The notes beneath the pieces are model-generated. The model worked only from the letters and a program-made list of their open reading frames with translations, was not told the DNA's origin and did not search any database. From Actinoplanes sp. TFC3 (lineage in GTDB: Bacteria; Actinomycetota; Actinomycetes; Mycobacteriales; Micromonosporaceae): 64,000 nt of DNA. Position numbers and translations under genes: made by a program. The DNA is taken from assembly GCF_001553785.1 (NCBI RefSeq), contig NZ_LOJP01000014.1:62001-126000 (forward strand), written 5' to 3'. Below are positions 43,448 through 51,904 of this stretch, in pieces. The first letter of the stretch is position 1. Each line of letters starts with the position of its first letter.

Positions 43448-43464
43448 CTCCAGGAGGGTCGCCC

Positions 43465-44421
43465 ATGCGACGCATGCTGACCGCGCTGGTCGTTCTCGTC
43501 CTCGCCGGTGCCGCAGCCGGGTGCAGCTCCTCGGCCGGCCCCGATTCCTCCGGCGGCGTCGACCGCGTCAAGGTCGGCGTGATCCCGATCGTCGACGTCG
43601 CACCGATCTATCTCGGACAGCAGCGCGGCTTCTTCGGCTCCCGCAAGATCGAGCTGAGCATGGAGAGCGGCCAGGGCGGCGCGGTGATCGTGCCCGGCGT
43701 GGTCAGCGGGCAGTTCCAGTTCGGGTTCAGCAACCTGACCTCGCTGCTGATCGCGCAGACCAAGAACGTGCCGGTCAAGGCGGTGGCGGCCGGGGTCGCG
43801 TCGACCGGGCAGGCCGGCAAGGACTTCGGCGGCGTGGCGGTGCGCGGGGACAGCCCGATCAAGGACGCCGCGGGGCTGGCCGGCCAGAAAATAGCTGTCA
43901 ACACCCTCAAGAACATCGGCGACACCACGGTACGGGAGTCCGTGCGCAAAGCCGGCGGTGACCCGGCCACCATCTCGTTCGTGGAGATCCCGTTCGCGAA
44001 CATGCCCGCCGCGGTGCAGAACGGCCAGGTCGACGCGGCCTGGGTGGTCGAGCCGTCGCTGTCGCAGATCACCGCGGCGGGGGGCCGGGTGGTCGCCTGG
44101 AACTACGTCGACGCGGCGCCGGAGCTCACCGTGGCCGCCTACTTCACCTCCACCAAGCTGGCCGCGGACAACCCCGGCCTGGTCAAACGCTTCACCGAGG
44201 CGATCACCGAGTCGCTGACCTACGCCGGCGCCCATCCCGACGAGGTCCGGGCCGCGCTGGCCACGTACACCAAAATCGATCCGAAGCTGCGGGAGACGCT
44301 GACGCTGCCGGAATGGCCCGCGCAGATCAACCGGGCGTCGGTGCAGGCGCTTGCCGATCTGGGCGCGCGGGACGGCATCTTCGGTACGGCCTCGCCGGAC
44401 CTGACCAAGATCCTGCCGTGA
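43465..44421 (+). CDS. ABC substrate-binding lipoprotein, mirror copy (full operon context)
   Basis: 318-aa NMT1/SsuA-like lipoprotein identical to 1046-2002. It heads a complete operon: binding protein, permease (44421), permease (45173), ATPase (45950). The genes overlap or lie within 9 bp of one another. Confidence 0.88.
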   Translation: MRRMLTALVVLVLAGAAAGCSSSAGPDSSGGVDRVKVGVIPIVDVAPIYLGQQRGFFGSRKIELSMESGQGGAVIVPGVVSGQFQFGFSNLTSLLIAQTKNVPVKAVAAGVASTGQAGKDFGGVAVRGDSPIKDAAGLAGQKIAVNTLKNIGDTTVRESVRKAGGDPATISFVEIPFANMPAAVQNGQVDAAWVVEPSLSQITAAGGRVVAWNYVDAAPELTVAAYFTSTKLAADNPGLVKRFTEAITESLTYAGAHPDEVRAALATYTKIDPKLRETLTLPEWPAQINRASVQALADLGARDGIFGTASPDLTKILP

Positions 44422-45176
44422 TGCTGCGCCTGTCCGGGCTGGCCGGGCTGCTCGGGCTCGCCGAACTGCTGCCCCGGCTCGGGCTGGTTGACGACGACTA
44501 TCTGCCACCGGCCTCCCGCATTGTCGCAGCGCTGGCCGCCGAGGCCCGCACGGCGGCGTTCTGGACAGCGGTCGGTGACACGCTGACGGCATGGGCGATC
44601 GGATTGGTCATCGCTTGCACGCTCGGCGTCGCGGCCGGGGTGCTGATCGGCGCCGTCCCGGTCCTGCGGACATGGACGGCGTCGACCATCGAGTTCCTTC
44701 GCCCGATCCCGTCCGTCGCGCTCATCCCGCTCGCCGTGCTGCTCTACGGCACCGGGCTCGGATCCACGCTGCTGCTCGTGGTGTACGCCGCGTTCTGGCA
44801 AGTACTCGTGCAAGTACTGCACGGCGTGGCCGATGTGGACCCCGTTGCCGAGGAAACCGCGCGTAGCTTCCGGTTCAGCGCCTGGGCCCGGGTGCGGCAC
44901 GTGCTGTGGCCGACCGCGCTGCCGTACGTGTTCACCGGGCTGCGCCTGGCCGCCGCTGTCGCGCTCGTGCTCGCCGTCACCGCCGAACTGGTCATCGGTG
45001 CGCCCGGACTCGGCTCGGTCATCGCGGTCGCGCAGAGCTCCGGGGCGATCGCCACCATGGACGCGCTCATCGTGGTCACCGGGCTGCTCGGCGTCGCCAT
45101 CAACCTCGGCGCCCGGCTGGCCGAACGCCGGCTGCTGTCCTGGCACCAATCCGTGCGCGGGGAGGTGGCCGGGTGA
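44421..45176 (+). CDS. ABC permease 1, mirror copy
   Basis: 251-aa permease identical to 291-1046; its ATG shares the last A of the binding-protein stop. The EAA loop is near residues 140-170. Confidence 0.85.
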   Translation: MLRLSGLAGLLGLAELLPRLGLVDDDYLPPASRIVAALAAEARTAAFWTAVGDTLTAWAIGLVIACTLGVAAGVLIGAVPVLRTWTASTIEFLRPIPSVALIPLAVLLYGTGLGSTLLLVVYAAFWQVLVQVLHGVADVDPVAEETARSFRFSAWARVRHVLWPTALPYVFTGLRLAAAVALVLAVTAELVIGAPGLGSVIAVAQSSGAIATMDALIVVTGLLGVAINLGARLAERRLLSWHQSVRGEVAG

Positions 45177-45940
45177 TCCGCCGGTTCCTGACGGTTCTTG
45201 CGCTGCCGGTAACGCTTTTCCTCTTCTGGTACGTCGCCAGCCGCACCAGTGAAAGTTTCTATGCCCCGCCGCTGCGGACCATCCTCGTCGCCTTCGGGGA
45301 CACGTGGACCTGGCCGCGCCTGCGAGCCGACGTGCTGCCCAGCCTGGGGCGGCTGGCGGCGGGCTATCTCCTGGCGGCACTGCTGGGTGTGGGCCTGGGC
45401 ATCGCGGTGGGGGCGAGCCGGCGGTTGCGGGCTGCGGCCGAGCCGGTGCTGGAGTTCTTCCGCGCGGTGCCGCCGCCCGTGCTCGTACCGGTGATCATGG
45501 TGTTTGCCGGGATCGGGAACGCCATGAAGGTCATCGTGATCGTGTCCGGGTGCGTGTGGCCGATTCTGCTCAACACGGTCGAGGGCGTGCGGGCGGTGGA
45601 CGCGGTGCTCAGCGACACGAGCCGGGCCTACGGCATCACCGGGTTCGCCCGGCTGCGCTACTTGCTGCTGCCCGGTGCCGCACCGCAGATCATCACCGGG
45701 CTGCGCCAGGCGCTGTCGCTGGCGATCATCCTCATGGTGATCAGCGAGATGGTCGCCGCCAGCAACGGACTGGGCTTCACCATCGTGCAGTTCCAGCGCA
45801 GCTTCGCCATCCCGCAGATGTGGAGCGGCATCATCGTGCTGGGGTTGCTCGGATTCGTGCTGTCGGAACTGTTCCGGCTCGGCGAACGGTTCGCGCTCGG
45901 CTGGTACCACGGTCGCCGCGAGGCGCAGCGACGCTCCTAG
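45173..45940 (+). CDS. ABC transporter permease 2, NitT/TauT (SsuC-like) type, complete
   Basis: 255-aa inner-membrane permease that crosses the outer boundary of the inverted repeat (45466/45467) with an undisturbed frame. This shows the right arm is continuous with normal DNA. GTG 45173 overlaps the stop of permease 1. It has six predicted membrane segments. The EAA-type loop 'DTSRAYGITGFARLRYLLLPGAAP' (about 143-166) docks on the ATPase. It resembles SsuC/TauC/ThiX-type subunits and probably pairs with permease 1, from which it differs clearly in sequence. Confidence 0.9.
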   Translation: MIRRFLTVLALPVTLFLFWYVASRTSESFYAPPLRTILVAFGDTWTWPRLRADVLPSLGRLAAGYLLAALLGVGLGIAVGASRRLRAAAEPVLEFFRAVPPPVLVPVIMVFAGIGNAMKVIVIVSGCVWPILLNTVEGVRAVDAVLSDTSRAYGITGFARLRYLLLPGAAPQIITGLRQALSLAIILMVISEMVAASNGLGFTIVQFQRSFAIPQMWSGIIVLGLLGFVLSELFRLGERFALGWYHGRREAQRRS

Positions 45941-45949
45941 GAGGAACCC

Positions 45950-46741
45950 ATGCTCGAGGTCAGCGGGCTGCGCAAGGTGTACCGCTCGCAGCGGCGCGAG
46001 GTCGAGGCGATACGCGATCTGACATTCACTGTGGACGATGGTGAACTGGTCTGCGTGGTCGGCCCGTCGGGCTGCGGGAAAACCACATTGCTGCGCTGCG
46101 TCGCCGGATTGCTCGGCCCCACCGGGGGAGCAGTGCGTCTGGCCGGAAATGCGGTAACCGGCCCGCCGCCGGGAATGGCAGTCGTTTTCCAGGAGTACGG
46201 CCGCAGCTTGTTTCCCTGGCTGAGCGTGCACGACAACGTGGACCTGCCACTGCGGCAGAAACGGGTGCCCAGGCCGCGGCGGGCCGCATTGGTGTCCGAG
46301 GCGTTGACCGCTGTGGGATTGGACGGCACGCAGCAGTCCAACCCGTGGCAACTGTCCGGTGGGATGCAGCAGCGGGTGGCCATTGCGCGGGCGGTCGCGT
46401 ACGAGCCCAGCGTGCTGCTGATGGACGAGCCGTTCGCCGCTGTTGACGCGCAGACCCGCGCCGAGCTGGAGGACCTGGTCCGCGCGTTGTGGCAGCGTCT
46501 GGGCGTGACGATCCTGTTCGTCACCCACGACATCGACGAGGCGGTGTACCTGGGTCAGCGGGTGCTCGTGCTGTCCGCGTCGCCGACCGTGGTGCAGGAC
46601 GAATTGCTGGTGGACCTGCCCGCCGCGCGCGATCAGTTGCACACCCGCGCCGATGCGCGCTTCACCGCTCTGCGGGCGCGGGTCTACGAACAGATACAGG
46701 CGGCGAAAGGAGCGCAACCAAATACCGCCATCAGTAGTTGA
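45950..46741 (+). CDS. ABC transporter ATP-binding protein, NitT/TauT type
   Basis: 263-aa ATPase: Walker A 'GPSGCGKTT' (about 39-47), Q loop 'VVFQEYGRSLFPW', signature 'LSGGMQQR' (about 139-146), Walker B 'VLLMDEPFAAVD', and H-loop 'FVTHDIDEAVYLG'. The ATG follows AGGAGG after a 9-bp gap from permease 2. It energises uptake by the two-permease importer. Lying outside the inverted repeat, it is the only single-copy member of the operon in this window. Confidence 0.93.
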   Translation: MLEVSGLRKVYRSQRREVEAIRDLTFTVDDGELVCVVGPSGCGKTTLLRCVAGLLGPTGGAVRLAGNAVTGPPPGMAVVFQEYGRSLFPWLSVHDNVDLPLRQKRVPRPRRAALVSEALTAVGLDGTQQSNPWQLSGGMQQRVAIARAVAYEPSVLLMDEPFAAVDAQTRAELEDLVRALWQRLGVTILFVTHDIDEAVYLGQRVLVLSASPTVVQDELLVDLPAARDQLHTRADARFTALRARVYEQIQAAKGAQPNTAISS

Positions 46742-46748
46742 TCAAGAC

Positions 46749-47882
46749 GTGCGACTATTTTCCGTTCCCGTCCTGGCCCTGACGGCCGCCGTTTCGCTGC
46801 TGCCGGCGCCAGCCTCAGCGGCGCCCTCGATTGCTTCGCGCTCCAGCGCCGCCCCGGAATTCAATTCCACGGTGTGGGCGCTGGCTTTTCGTGGGGATGT
46901 CATCTATGCCGGGGGCTCTTTCACGCAGGTGAAGTCCCACGGGAAAACGTACACGCGCAAACGACTGGCCGCGTTCTCCGCCCGTACCGGCGCATTGTTG
47001 CCCTGGAATCCCACCGCCAACGGCACCGTGCGCTCGCTGGCCGTCACCTCCTCGGGCCCTCAGGCCATCTACGCCGCAGGCGACTTCGACGAGATCAACG
47101 GCCTGCGCCGCGACTCGATCGCGCGGTTCGACGCCTCGACCGGCAAGCTCGCCGCGTTCTCGCACAAGGTCTCCGGCGAGGTGAGCACGCTGGCCATCGG
47201 TAACGGCCGGGTGTACGCCGCCGGCTCGTTCAAGTCCGTGGACGGCACCACCCGCAACAACCTGGTCGCGTTCCGGCACACCACCGGCGCCCTCGACCGC
47301 TCCTTCCACCCGTCGGTCGACAGCCGCATCCGCGCGCTCGCCGCCGCCGGCACCCGGCTGTACCTGGGCGGCGACTTCCACAAGGTCAACGGCTCGCCCG
47401 CGCGCCGCCTCGCCGCCGTCGCCACCGCCAACGGCCGCCTGGTCAAGGGCTTCAAGCCCGCCGCCCCGGCCACCGTCATGGACGTCGCCATCTCGCCGAG
47501 CGGCATCAGCGTCTCCAGCGGCGGCCCGGGTGGGCGCGCGGCCGGCTACACCGCGACGGGCAAGGTCCGCTGGACCCACCTGTTCGACGGCGACGTGCAC
47601 AACCTGGCAGTGCTGGGCTCCACCACGTACGTCGGCGGGCACTTCGACCGCGCCTGCAAATCCACCAGCACCATCAAGCAGCTTGGCTGCCCGGCCGGCT
47701 ACGCCTCCCGGGTCAAGCTGGCCGCGCTGGACAGCAACGGCAAGCTGACCGCGTGGGACCCGCGGCTCAACGGCAAGGTCGGCGTGCAGGTGCTGACCGC
47801 CGGCAACGGCAAGGTCGCCGCCGGTGGCGCGTTCACTGCCGTGGGCGGGAGCAGCCGGGAGCGGTTCGCCCTGTTCGGCTGA
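46749..47882 (+). CDS. Secreted beta-propeller protein
   Basis: 377-aa exported protein with a signal peptide (about 1-26, ending 'APASAAPS'). It then has about seven repeats built on 'vYaaGsFt.V.G....r.LaAf...tGal..wnP', for example 'IYAGGSFTQVKSHGK', 'IYAAGDFDEINGLRR' and 'VYAAGSFKSVDGTTR'. The repeats imply a beta propeller with binding rather than obvious catalytic function. Two Cys in 'RACKSTSTIKQLGCPAG' may form a disulfide. GTG 46749 is chosen because it places the signal peptide at the N-terminus; no good Shine-Dalgarno is visible. The 7-bp gap to the ATPase gene suggests read-through transcription. Confidence 0.75.
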   Translation: MRLFSVPVLALTAAVSLLPAPASAAPSIASRSSAAPEFNSTVWALAFRGDVIYAGGSFTQVKSHGKTYTRKRLAAFSARTGALLPWNPTANGTVRSLAVTSSGPQAIYAAGDFDEINGLRRDSIARFDASTGKLAAFSHKVSGEVSTLAIGNGRVYAAGSFKSVDGTTRNNLVAFRHTTGALDRSFHPSVDSRIRALAAAGTRLYLGGDFHKVNGSPARRLAAVATANGRLVKGFKPAAPATVMDVAISPSGISVSSGGPGGRAAGYTATGKVRWTHLFDGDVHNLAVLGSTTYVGGHFDRACKSTSTIKQLGCPAGYASRVKLAALDSNGKLTAWDPRLNGKVGVQVLTAGNGKVAAGGAFTAVGGSSRERFALFG

Positions 47883-47957
47883 GCGGATCACCGCCGGTGG
47901 TGGGAGGGTGCGGGCAGATGACGCCATCGCGTCCTCCCACTGCGCTCTGAGCCGCCC

Positions 47958-48059
47958 GTGAACGAGCGGCCCGCTGGGCGCTTCAACCGGGTCGTGTTCG
48001 TGGCCTTGGGGATGGTGCTGATCGTCGCCGGTGGGACGATGACGGTATGGCCCGACTGA
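47958..48059 (+). CDS. Possible 33-aa single-span membrane peptide
   Basis: A GTG-initiated frame encodes a basic N-terminus (NERPAGRFNR), a hydrophobic helix (VVFVALGMVLIVAGGTMTV) and ends WPD. Its stop lies inside the first codons of the dehydratase gene, a 13-bp overlap typical of coupled genes. No clear Shine-Dalgarno precedes it. It could be chance. Confidence 0.3.
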   Translation: MNERPAGRFNRVVFVALGMVLIVAGGTMTVWPD

Positions 48060-48685
48060 GCGCACAGCAGATAGCCGACGAAAAACTGGACGGGTGGGCG
48101 TACCTGATGAACAGCCTGCGCACCCGCGTGCCCACCCCCGACTTCGCCGCCGGGCTCGCCCTGGTCAACGCCCTGGGCGAGGCAGCCGAGCGGGCCGACC
48201 ACCACCCCGACCTCGACCTGCGCTACACCCACGTGGACATCCGCCTCACCAGCCACGACACCGGCGCGGTAACCGGGCGCGACATCCGCATGGCCCGCAC
48301 CATCTCCACGCTGATCGCCGAGGCCGGCCTCACCTGCGAGTGCGCGGGTCTCACCCAGGTCGAATTTGGTCTCGACACCCCCGCGCACGCCGCGATCTCC
48401 CCGTTCTGGGCGGCGATCCTGCGCGGCGAGGCGCACGGCAACGACGTACGCGACCCGCACGGCATGGTCGCGACGCTCTGGTTCCAGCAGTCCGGTTCCG
48501 AGGAGCCCCGCCAGCACTGGCACCCGGACATCTGGGTGGACCCGGCGCAGGCTCAGCCGCGCATCGACGCGGCGCTCGCGGCCGGCGGCACCCTGGTCAG
48601 CGATGCCGAGGCGCCGAGTTTCTGGGTGCTCGCCGACCCCGACGGCAACAAGGCATGCATCTGCACCTGGCAGAACCGGGCCTAG
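48047..48685 (+). CDS. 4a-hydroxytetrahydrobiopterin dehydratase fused to a glyoxalase-like domain
   Basis: 212-aa two-domain protein. Residues 1-95 are a pterin-4a-carbinolamine dehydratase domain with the signature 'ADHHPDLDLRYTHVDIRLTSHDTGAVTGRDIRMARTI' (His-His-Pro-Asp near 51). Residues about 100-212 form a VOC/glyoxalase-like domain ('FWAAILRGEAHGND', 'HWHPDIWVDPAQAQPRIDAALAAGGTLV', 'DPDGNKACIC'). Such fusions occur in actinobacteria. The first domain recycles tetrahydrobiopterin; the role of the second is unclear. No aromatic hydroxylase gene is adjacent. Confidence 0.85.
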   Translation: MARLSAQQIADEKLDGWAYLMNSLRTRVPTPDFAAGLALVNALGEAAERADHHPDLDLRYTHVDIRLTSHDTGAVTGRDIRMARTISTLIAEAGLTCECAGLTQVEFGLDTPAHAAISPFWAAILRGEAHGNDVRDPHGMVATLWFQQSGSEEPRQHWHPDIWVDPAQAQPRIDAALAAGGTLVSDAEAPSFWVLADPDGNKACICTWQNRA

Positions 48686-48706
48686 ATTCTGTTTCGCAGG
48701 GGATGG

Positions 48707-48728
48707 CCGGCCAGCGGCGCCTGGCCGG
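48707..48728. terminator. Bidirectional terminator between converging genes
   Basis: CCGGCCAG and CTGGCCGG form an 8-bp perfect stem with a 6-nt loop, in the 71-bp gap between the dehydratase and aldehyde dehydrogenase stops. Confidence 0.6.
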
Positions 48729-48756
48729 TGGACGCCCATGGTGATGGACTGAGCTT

Positions 48757-50217
48757 TCAGAACGGGAACTTCTTGGGGCGCTGCTGAAGGGTTATCCAGC
48801 GCAGGTCGGTGAACGCCTCCAGGCCGGCGCGCCCACCGAACCGGCCGTAGCCCGAGGCGCCGACGCCACCGAACGGGGCAGTGGGATCGTCGTCCACGGA
48901 CTGGTCGTTGACGTGGGCGATGCCGGTGCGCAGGCGGCGGGCCACGCCCAGGCCGCGCGAGAGGTCGCGGGTCAGCACGCCGGCGGTCAGGCCGTACGGG
49001 CTGTCGTTGGCCACCGCCACCGCTTCGTCATCGCCGTCGACGCTGAGCACGGTGCAGACCGGGCCGAAGATCTCCTCGGTGTGGATGCGCATCCCCGCTG
49101 TGACGGCGGACAGGACTGTTGCGGGGTAATGGGAACCTGTGGGCGTACCCCCGCCGGAAAGCACGTGGGCGCCGCCGGCTGCCGCGTCGTCGACCAGAGC
49201 GGCCACCCGCCCGGCCGCTGCGGGGTTGATCAGCGGGCCGATCACCGTACGCGGATCGGCCGGATCGCCGGACGGTAGCGCCTTGGCCTTGTCCGCCAGG
49301 CGCGCGGCGAACTCGGCGGCCAGCGACCGGTCCACCAGCACCCGGTCGGCCGACATGCAGATCTGCCCGGAATTGAGGTAGGCGCCGAACGCCACCGCAT
49401 CGACCGCATACTCCAGGTCGGCGTCGTCGAGTACCAGCACCGCATTCTTTCCGCCCAGCTCCAGCACTGCCGGGGTCAGGTGCCGCGCGGCGAGTTCGCC
49501 GATGATGCGGCCCACCGTCGTCGAACCCGTGAAATTGACCCGCCGTACGCGCGGATCGGCGATCAGCGCCTGCGCCACCGGCGCCGCGTCGGCCGGGTCG
49601 TTGGTGATGACGTTGAGCGCCCCCGGCGGCAGGCCGGCGTCGCGCAGCACGTCGGCCAGGAACAGCGCGCAGGCCAGCGGCGCGTCCTCGCTGGCCTTGA
49701 CCACCACGGTGTTGCCCGCGGCCAGGGGAGCGGCGATGGCGCGGGTGCCGAGGATGAGCGGTGCGTTCCAGGGTGCGAACGCGGCGACCACTCCCGCGGG
49801 CTGGCGCACGGCCAGCGAGAGGGCGTCCGGGTTGTCGCCCGCGAGCACCTCGCCGACCGGCAACGTGGTCAGGGCGGCGGCCTCGCGCAGCATCGCGGCG
49901 GCCAGGCCCACGTTGAACATCGACCAGGCCAGCGTGCCCCCGGTCTCACCGGCCATCAGCGTGGCTGCTTCGGTGGCTCGGGCTTCGAGCAGGTCGCCGG
50001 CCTGGGCGAGGACCTTGCGGCGCTGTGCGGGCGGGGCCGAGGACCAGATGGGGAATGCTTGGCTGGCGGCGTCGACCGCGCGCTTGACGTCTTGCGGGCC
50101 GGCGGCGGCGACGCGGGCGAGCAGATGGCCGTTGTGCGGGTTGCGATCCTCGGTGGTGCGCCCGTCCGCGGCCGGGACGTCCTCGCCGCCGATGAGCAGG
50201 AAACGGTCGACCGGCAT
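48757..50217 (-). CDS. NAD(P)-dependent aldehyde dehydrogenase (benzaldehyde/vanillin type)
   Basis: 486-aa ALDH: Asn151 in 'FAPWNAPL', Lys174 in 'NTVVVKASED', 'FTGSTTVGRII' (about 229-239), general base Glu253 in 'VLELGGKNA', and nucleophile Cys287 in 'NSGQICMSAD'. All catalytic residues are present. Closest in style to salicylaldehyde/vanillin dehydrogenases of aromatic catabolism. ATG 50217 follows GGGAGG. It is divergent from a LacI regulator across a 190-bp gap, but the operator found there matches one at the amylase gene, so control of this enzyme is uncertain. Confidence 0.92.
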   Translation of the reverse strand: MPVDRFLLIGGEDVPAADGRTTEDRNPHNGHLLARVAAAGPQDVKRAVDAASQAFPIWSSAPPAQRRKVLAQAGDLLEARATEAATLMAGETGGTLAWSMFNVGLAAAMLREAAALTTLPVGEVLAGDNPDALSLAVRQPAGVVAAFAPWNAPLILGTRAIAAPLAAGNTVVVKASEDAPLACALFLADVLRDAGLPPGALNVITNDPADAAPVAQALIADPRVRRVNFTGSTTVGRIIGELAARHLTPAVLELGGKNAVLVLDDADLEYAVDAVAFGAYLNSGQICMSADRVLVDRSLAAEFAARLADKAKALPSGDPADPRTVIGPLINPAAAGRVAALVDDAAAGGAHVLSGGGTPTGSHYPATVLSAVTAGMRIHTEEIFGPVCTVLSVDGDDEAVAVANDSPYGLTAGVLTRDLSRGLGVARRLRTGIAHVNDQSVDDDPTAPFGGVGASGYGRFGGRAGLEAFTDLRWITLQQRPKKFPF

Positions 50218-50363
50218 GGCGCAGCCTCCCTGATCACGGTCTTTCGGGATGCTCTCTGATGTTCGGGATGCGAACACCGGTACGCATCCCGGCGCTGGCG
50301 AAAACGCTATCGCCGTCGCTGAAGCCGGTCAATGTCGCGGTGATGTTCCAAGCCATGGAGACC

Positions 50364-50390
50364 CTTGCACCTCTCCGCAAGAGTTTCCAG
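50364..50390. promoter_or_regulatory. Candidate LacI operator upstream of its own gene
   Basis: CTTGC-N8-GCAAG (50364-50381) continues into GCAAGAGTTTCCAG (50377-50390), 17 bp before the LacI start. Closely related 14-mers occur at 51844-51857 and, on the minus strand, at 51658-51671 upstream of the amylase. CTTGC/GCAAG half-sites resemble those described for LacI-type regulators of streptomycete amylases. Confidence 0.55.
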
Positions 50391-50407
50391 GGTCTACAGT
50401 GACGCCC

Positions 50408-51478
50408 ATGCGCGCACGACTCTCCGACATCGCGCGCCAGGCCGAGGTCAGCGAGGCGACCGTGTCGCGCGTGCTCAACGACCGGCCCGGCGTCTCCGCC
50501 GACACCCGCCAGGCGGTGCTGACGGCGCTCGACGTGCTCGGCTACGAACGCCCGGAGCGCTTGCGCAAACGCAGCGCCGGCCTGGTCGGCCTGGTCGTAC
50601 CCGAGCTGGAGAACCCGATTTTCCCGGCCTTCGCCCAGACCATCGAGTCGGCGCTGAGCCAGTCCGGGTTCACCCCGGTGCTGTGCACCCAGACCCCCGG
50701 CGGCGTCACCGAGGATGAGTACGTGGAGATGCTGCTGGACCGCCAGGTCTCCGGCATCGTGTTCGTGTCGGGCCTGCACGCCGACACCACAGCAGATCAT
50801 GAGCGCTACCGGAAGCTCGTCGACCGCCCCCTGCCCATCGTGCTCATCAACGGCTACGCCGAGGGCCTGGACGCCCCGTTCATCTCCTGCGACGACCGCC
50901 TGGCCGCCGAGCTCGCGGTCAACCACCTGGTCGCCCTCGGGCACCGCCGCATCGGTTTCGTCTCCGGCCCCGACCGTTTCCTCAACGTCCAAAGAAAACT
51001 CGAGGGCTACCGTACGGCCATGCGCCGCGAACTCGGCCTGCGCGACCGCGAACTCGACGAGCTGGTGGCGCTGACCTTGTTCGGCGTGGAGGGCGGCGAG
51101 GTGGCGGCCGGGCAACTCCTGGGCCGAGGGGTGACCGGCCTTGTCTGCGGATCGGACCTGATGGCCCTGGGCGCCATCCGAGCGGCCCGCCGCCGGGGAT
51201 TGTCGGTGCCGCGGGACGTGTCGGTGGTGGGGTTCGACGACTCGCCGCTGATCGCCTTCACCGCCCCGCCGCTGACGACGCTGCGGCAACCGGTGGCAGC
51301 GATGGGGAACGCTGCCATTCGTCAGCTGGTCGATGAGATCAACGGGCACGGGGCGCCGCGGTCGGAGTACGTGTTCTCGCCGGAGCTGGTGGTTCGGGGG
51401 TCTACGGCTATCAATGCCGGGGCTCGGGGGAGTGAGGTGGAGCGGGACGCGGAGAGTGTGGGGTCTTCGGCGGCTTGA
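50408..51478 (+). CDS. LacI-family transcriptional regulator
   Basis: 356-aa regulator. The N-terminal helix-turn-helix and hinge are 'LSDIARQAEVSEATVSRVLNDRPGVSADTRQAVLTALDVLGY' (about 5-46). The periplasmic-binding-protein-like sensor domain (about 60-335) has 'GLVVPELENPIFPAFAQTIE', 'GHRRIGFVSGP' and 'DVSVVGFDDSPLIAFTAPPLTTLRQP'. ATG 50408 is preferred; GTG 50399 in frame adds three residues. The next gene downstream is a secreted alpha-amylase with matching motifs in its leader, so maltose or starch control is likely. Confidence 0.9.
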   Translation: MRARLSDIARQAEVSEATVSRVLNDRPGVSADTRQAVLTALDVLGYERPERLRKRSAGLVGLVVPELENPIFPAFAQTIESALSQSGFTPVLCTQTPGGVTEDEYVEMLLDRQVSGIVFVSGLHADTTADHERYRKLVDRPLPIVLINGYAEGLDAPFISCDDRLAAELAVNHLVALGHRRIGFVSGPDRFLNVQRKLEGYRTAMRRELGLRDRELDELVALTLFGVEGGEVAAGQLLGRGVTGLVCGSDLMALGAIRAARRRGLSVPRDVSVVGFDDSPLIAFTAPPLTTLRQPVAAMGNAAIRQLVDEINGHGAPRSEYVFSPELVVRGSTAINAGARGSEVERDAESVGSSAA

Positions 51479-51904
51479 TCGGCGGGGGCGTTGCGCTCTG
51501 CTTGCCTGACGCCTGCGCGGTATGCCGGACCTCGGGTTTCCTCACGCCGCATGCCGGCCACGTCGCCCGCACCAGCCTGCCCGGCGATGCATTCCTTCAC
51601 AATTGGCGCCCGGCGGCGCCATGCGGTGCCTGCCGGGGGAGATTGTTAAGTGGATCTTTGAAAGTTCTTGCGGGTGCTGCTGGGGCTGCGGGCGGGTGCG
51701 ACCTGGCGGTTCGACGCTTCGATGCGACAGCGGGGTGATCAAGCCTGTAAGAAACATCCGGCAAGATGGGACATTAGCCGCGAGAGCATCGAGGGGTATC
51801 GCTTTACCGGTGTGAAACACGCTGCTAACTTCCACGGCACTGCGCAAGAAATTTCAGGCGCAGGGAGATCCGGCGCTTCCCCCGCGTCCCCCTGGAGGCT
51901 TCCC
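51479..51904. other. Amylase 5' region with two LacI-like boxes
   Basis: About 425 bp without a convincing gene. It contains the 14-mer GCAAGAACTTTCAA on the minus strand (51658-51671) and GCAAGAAATTTCAG on the plus strand (51844-51857), 12 of 14 bases identical to each other. The second box is about 50 bp before the amylase ATG, where bound repressor would block transcription. TGGAGG precedes the start. Confidence 0.5.

Larger units (their letters stand above)
22734..45466. repeat. Right arm of giant inverted repeat
   Basis: Mirror of the left arm. It passes without interruption into single-copy DNA at 45467, in the middle of an ABC permease gene that continues intact across the boundary. 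This arm is therefore the one joined to normal chromosome. If the palindrome is an artefact, this is the authentic copy and 1-22733 is the reflected one. Confidence 0.97.

Noticed and set aside
1..45466. Interpretation as a composite transposon or phage with long terminal inverted repeats
   Set aside because: There is no central unique segment, transposase, integrase or target-site duplication, and the arms carry ordinary chromosomal genes.
44744..46717. 657-codon frame opposite the ABC operon
   Set aside because: Low-complexity antisense translation; the opposite strand encodes canonical permease and ATPase motifs.
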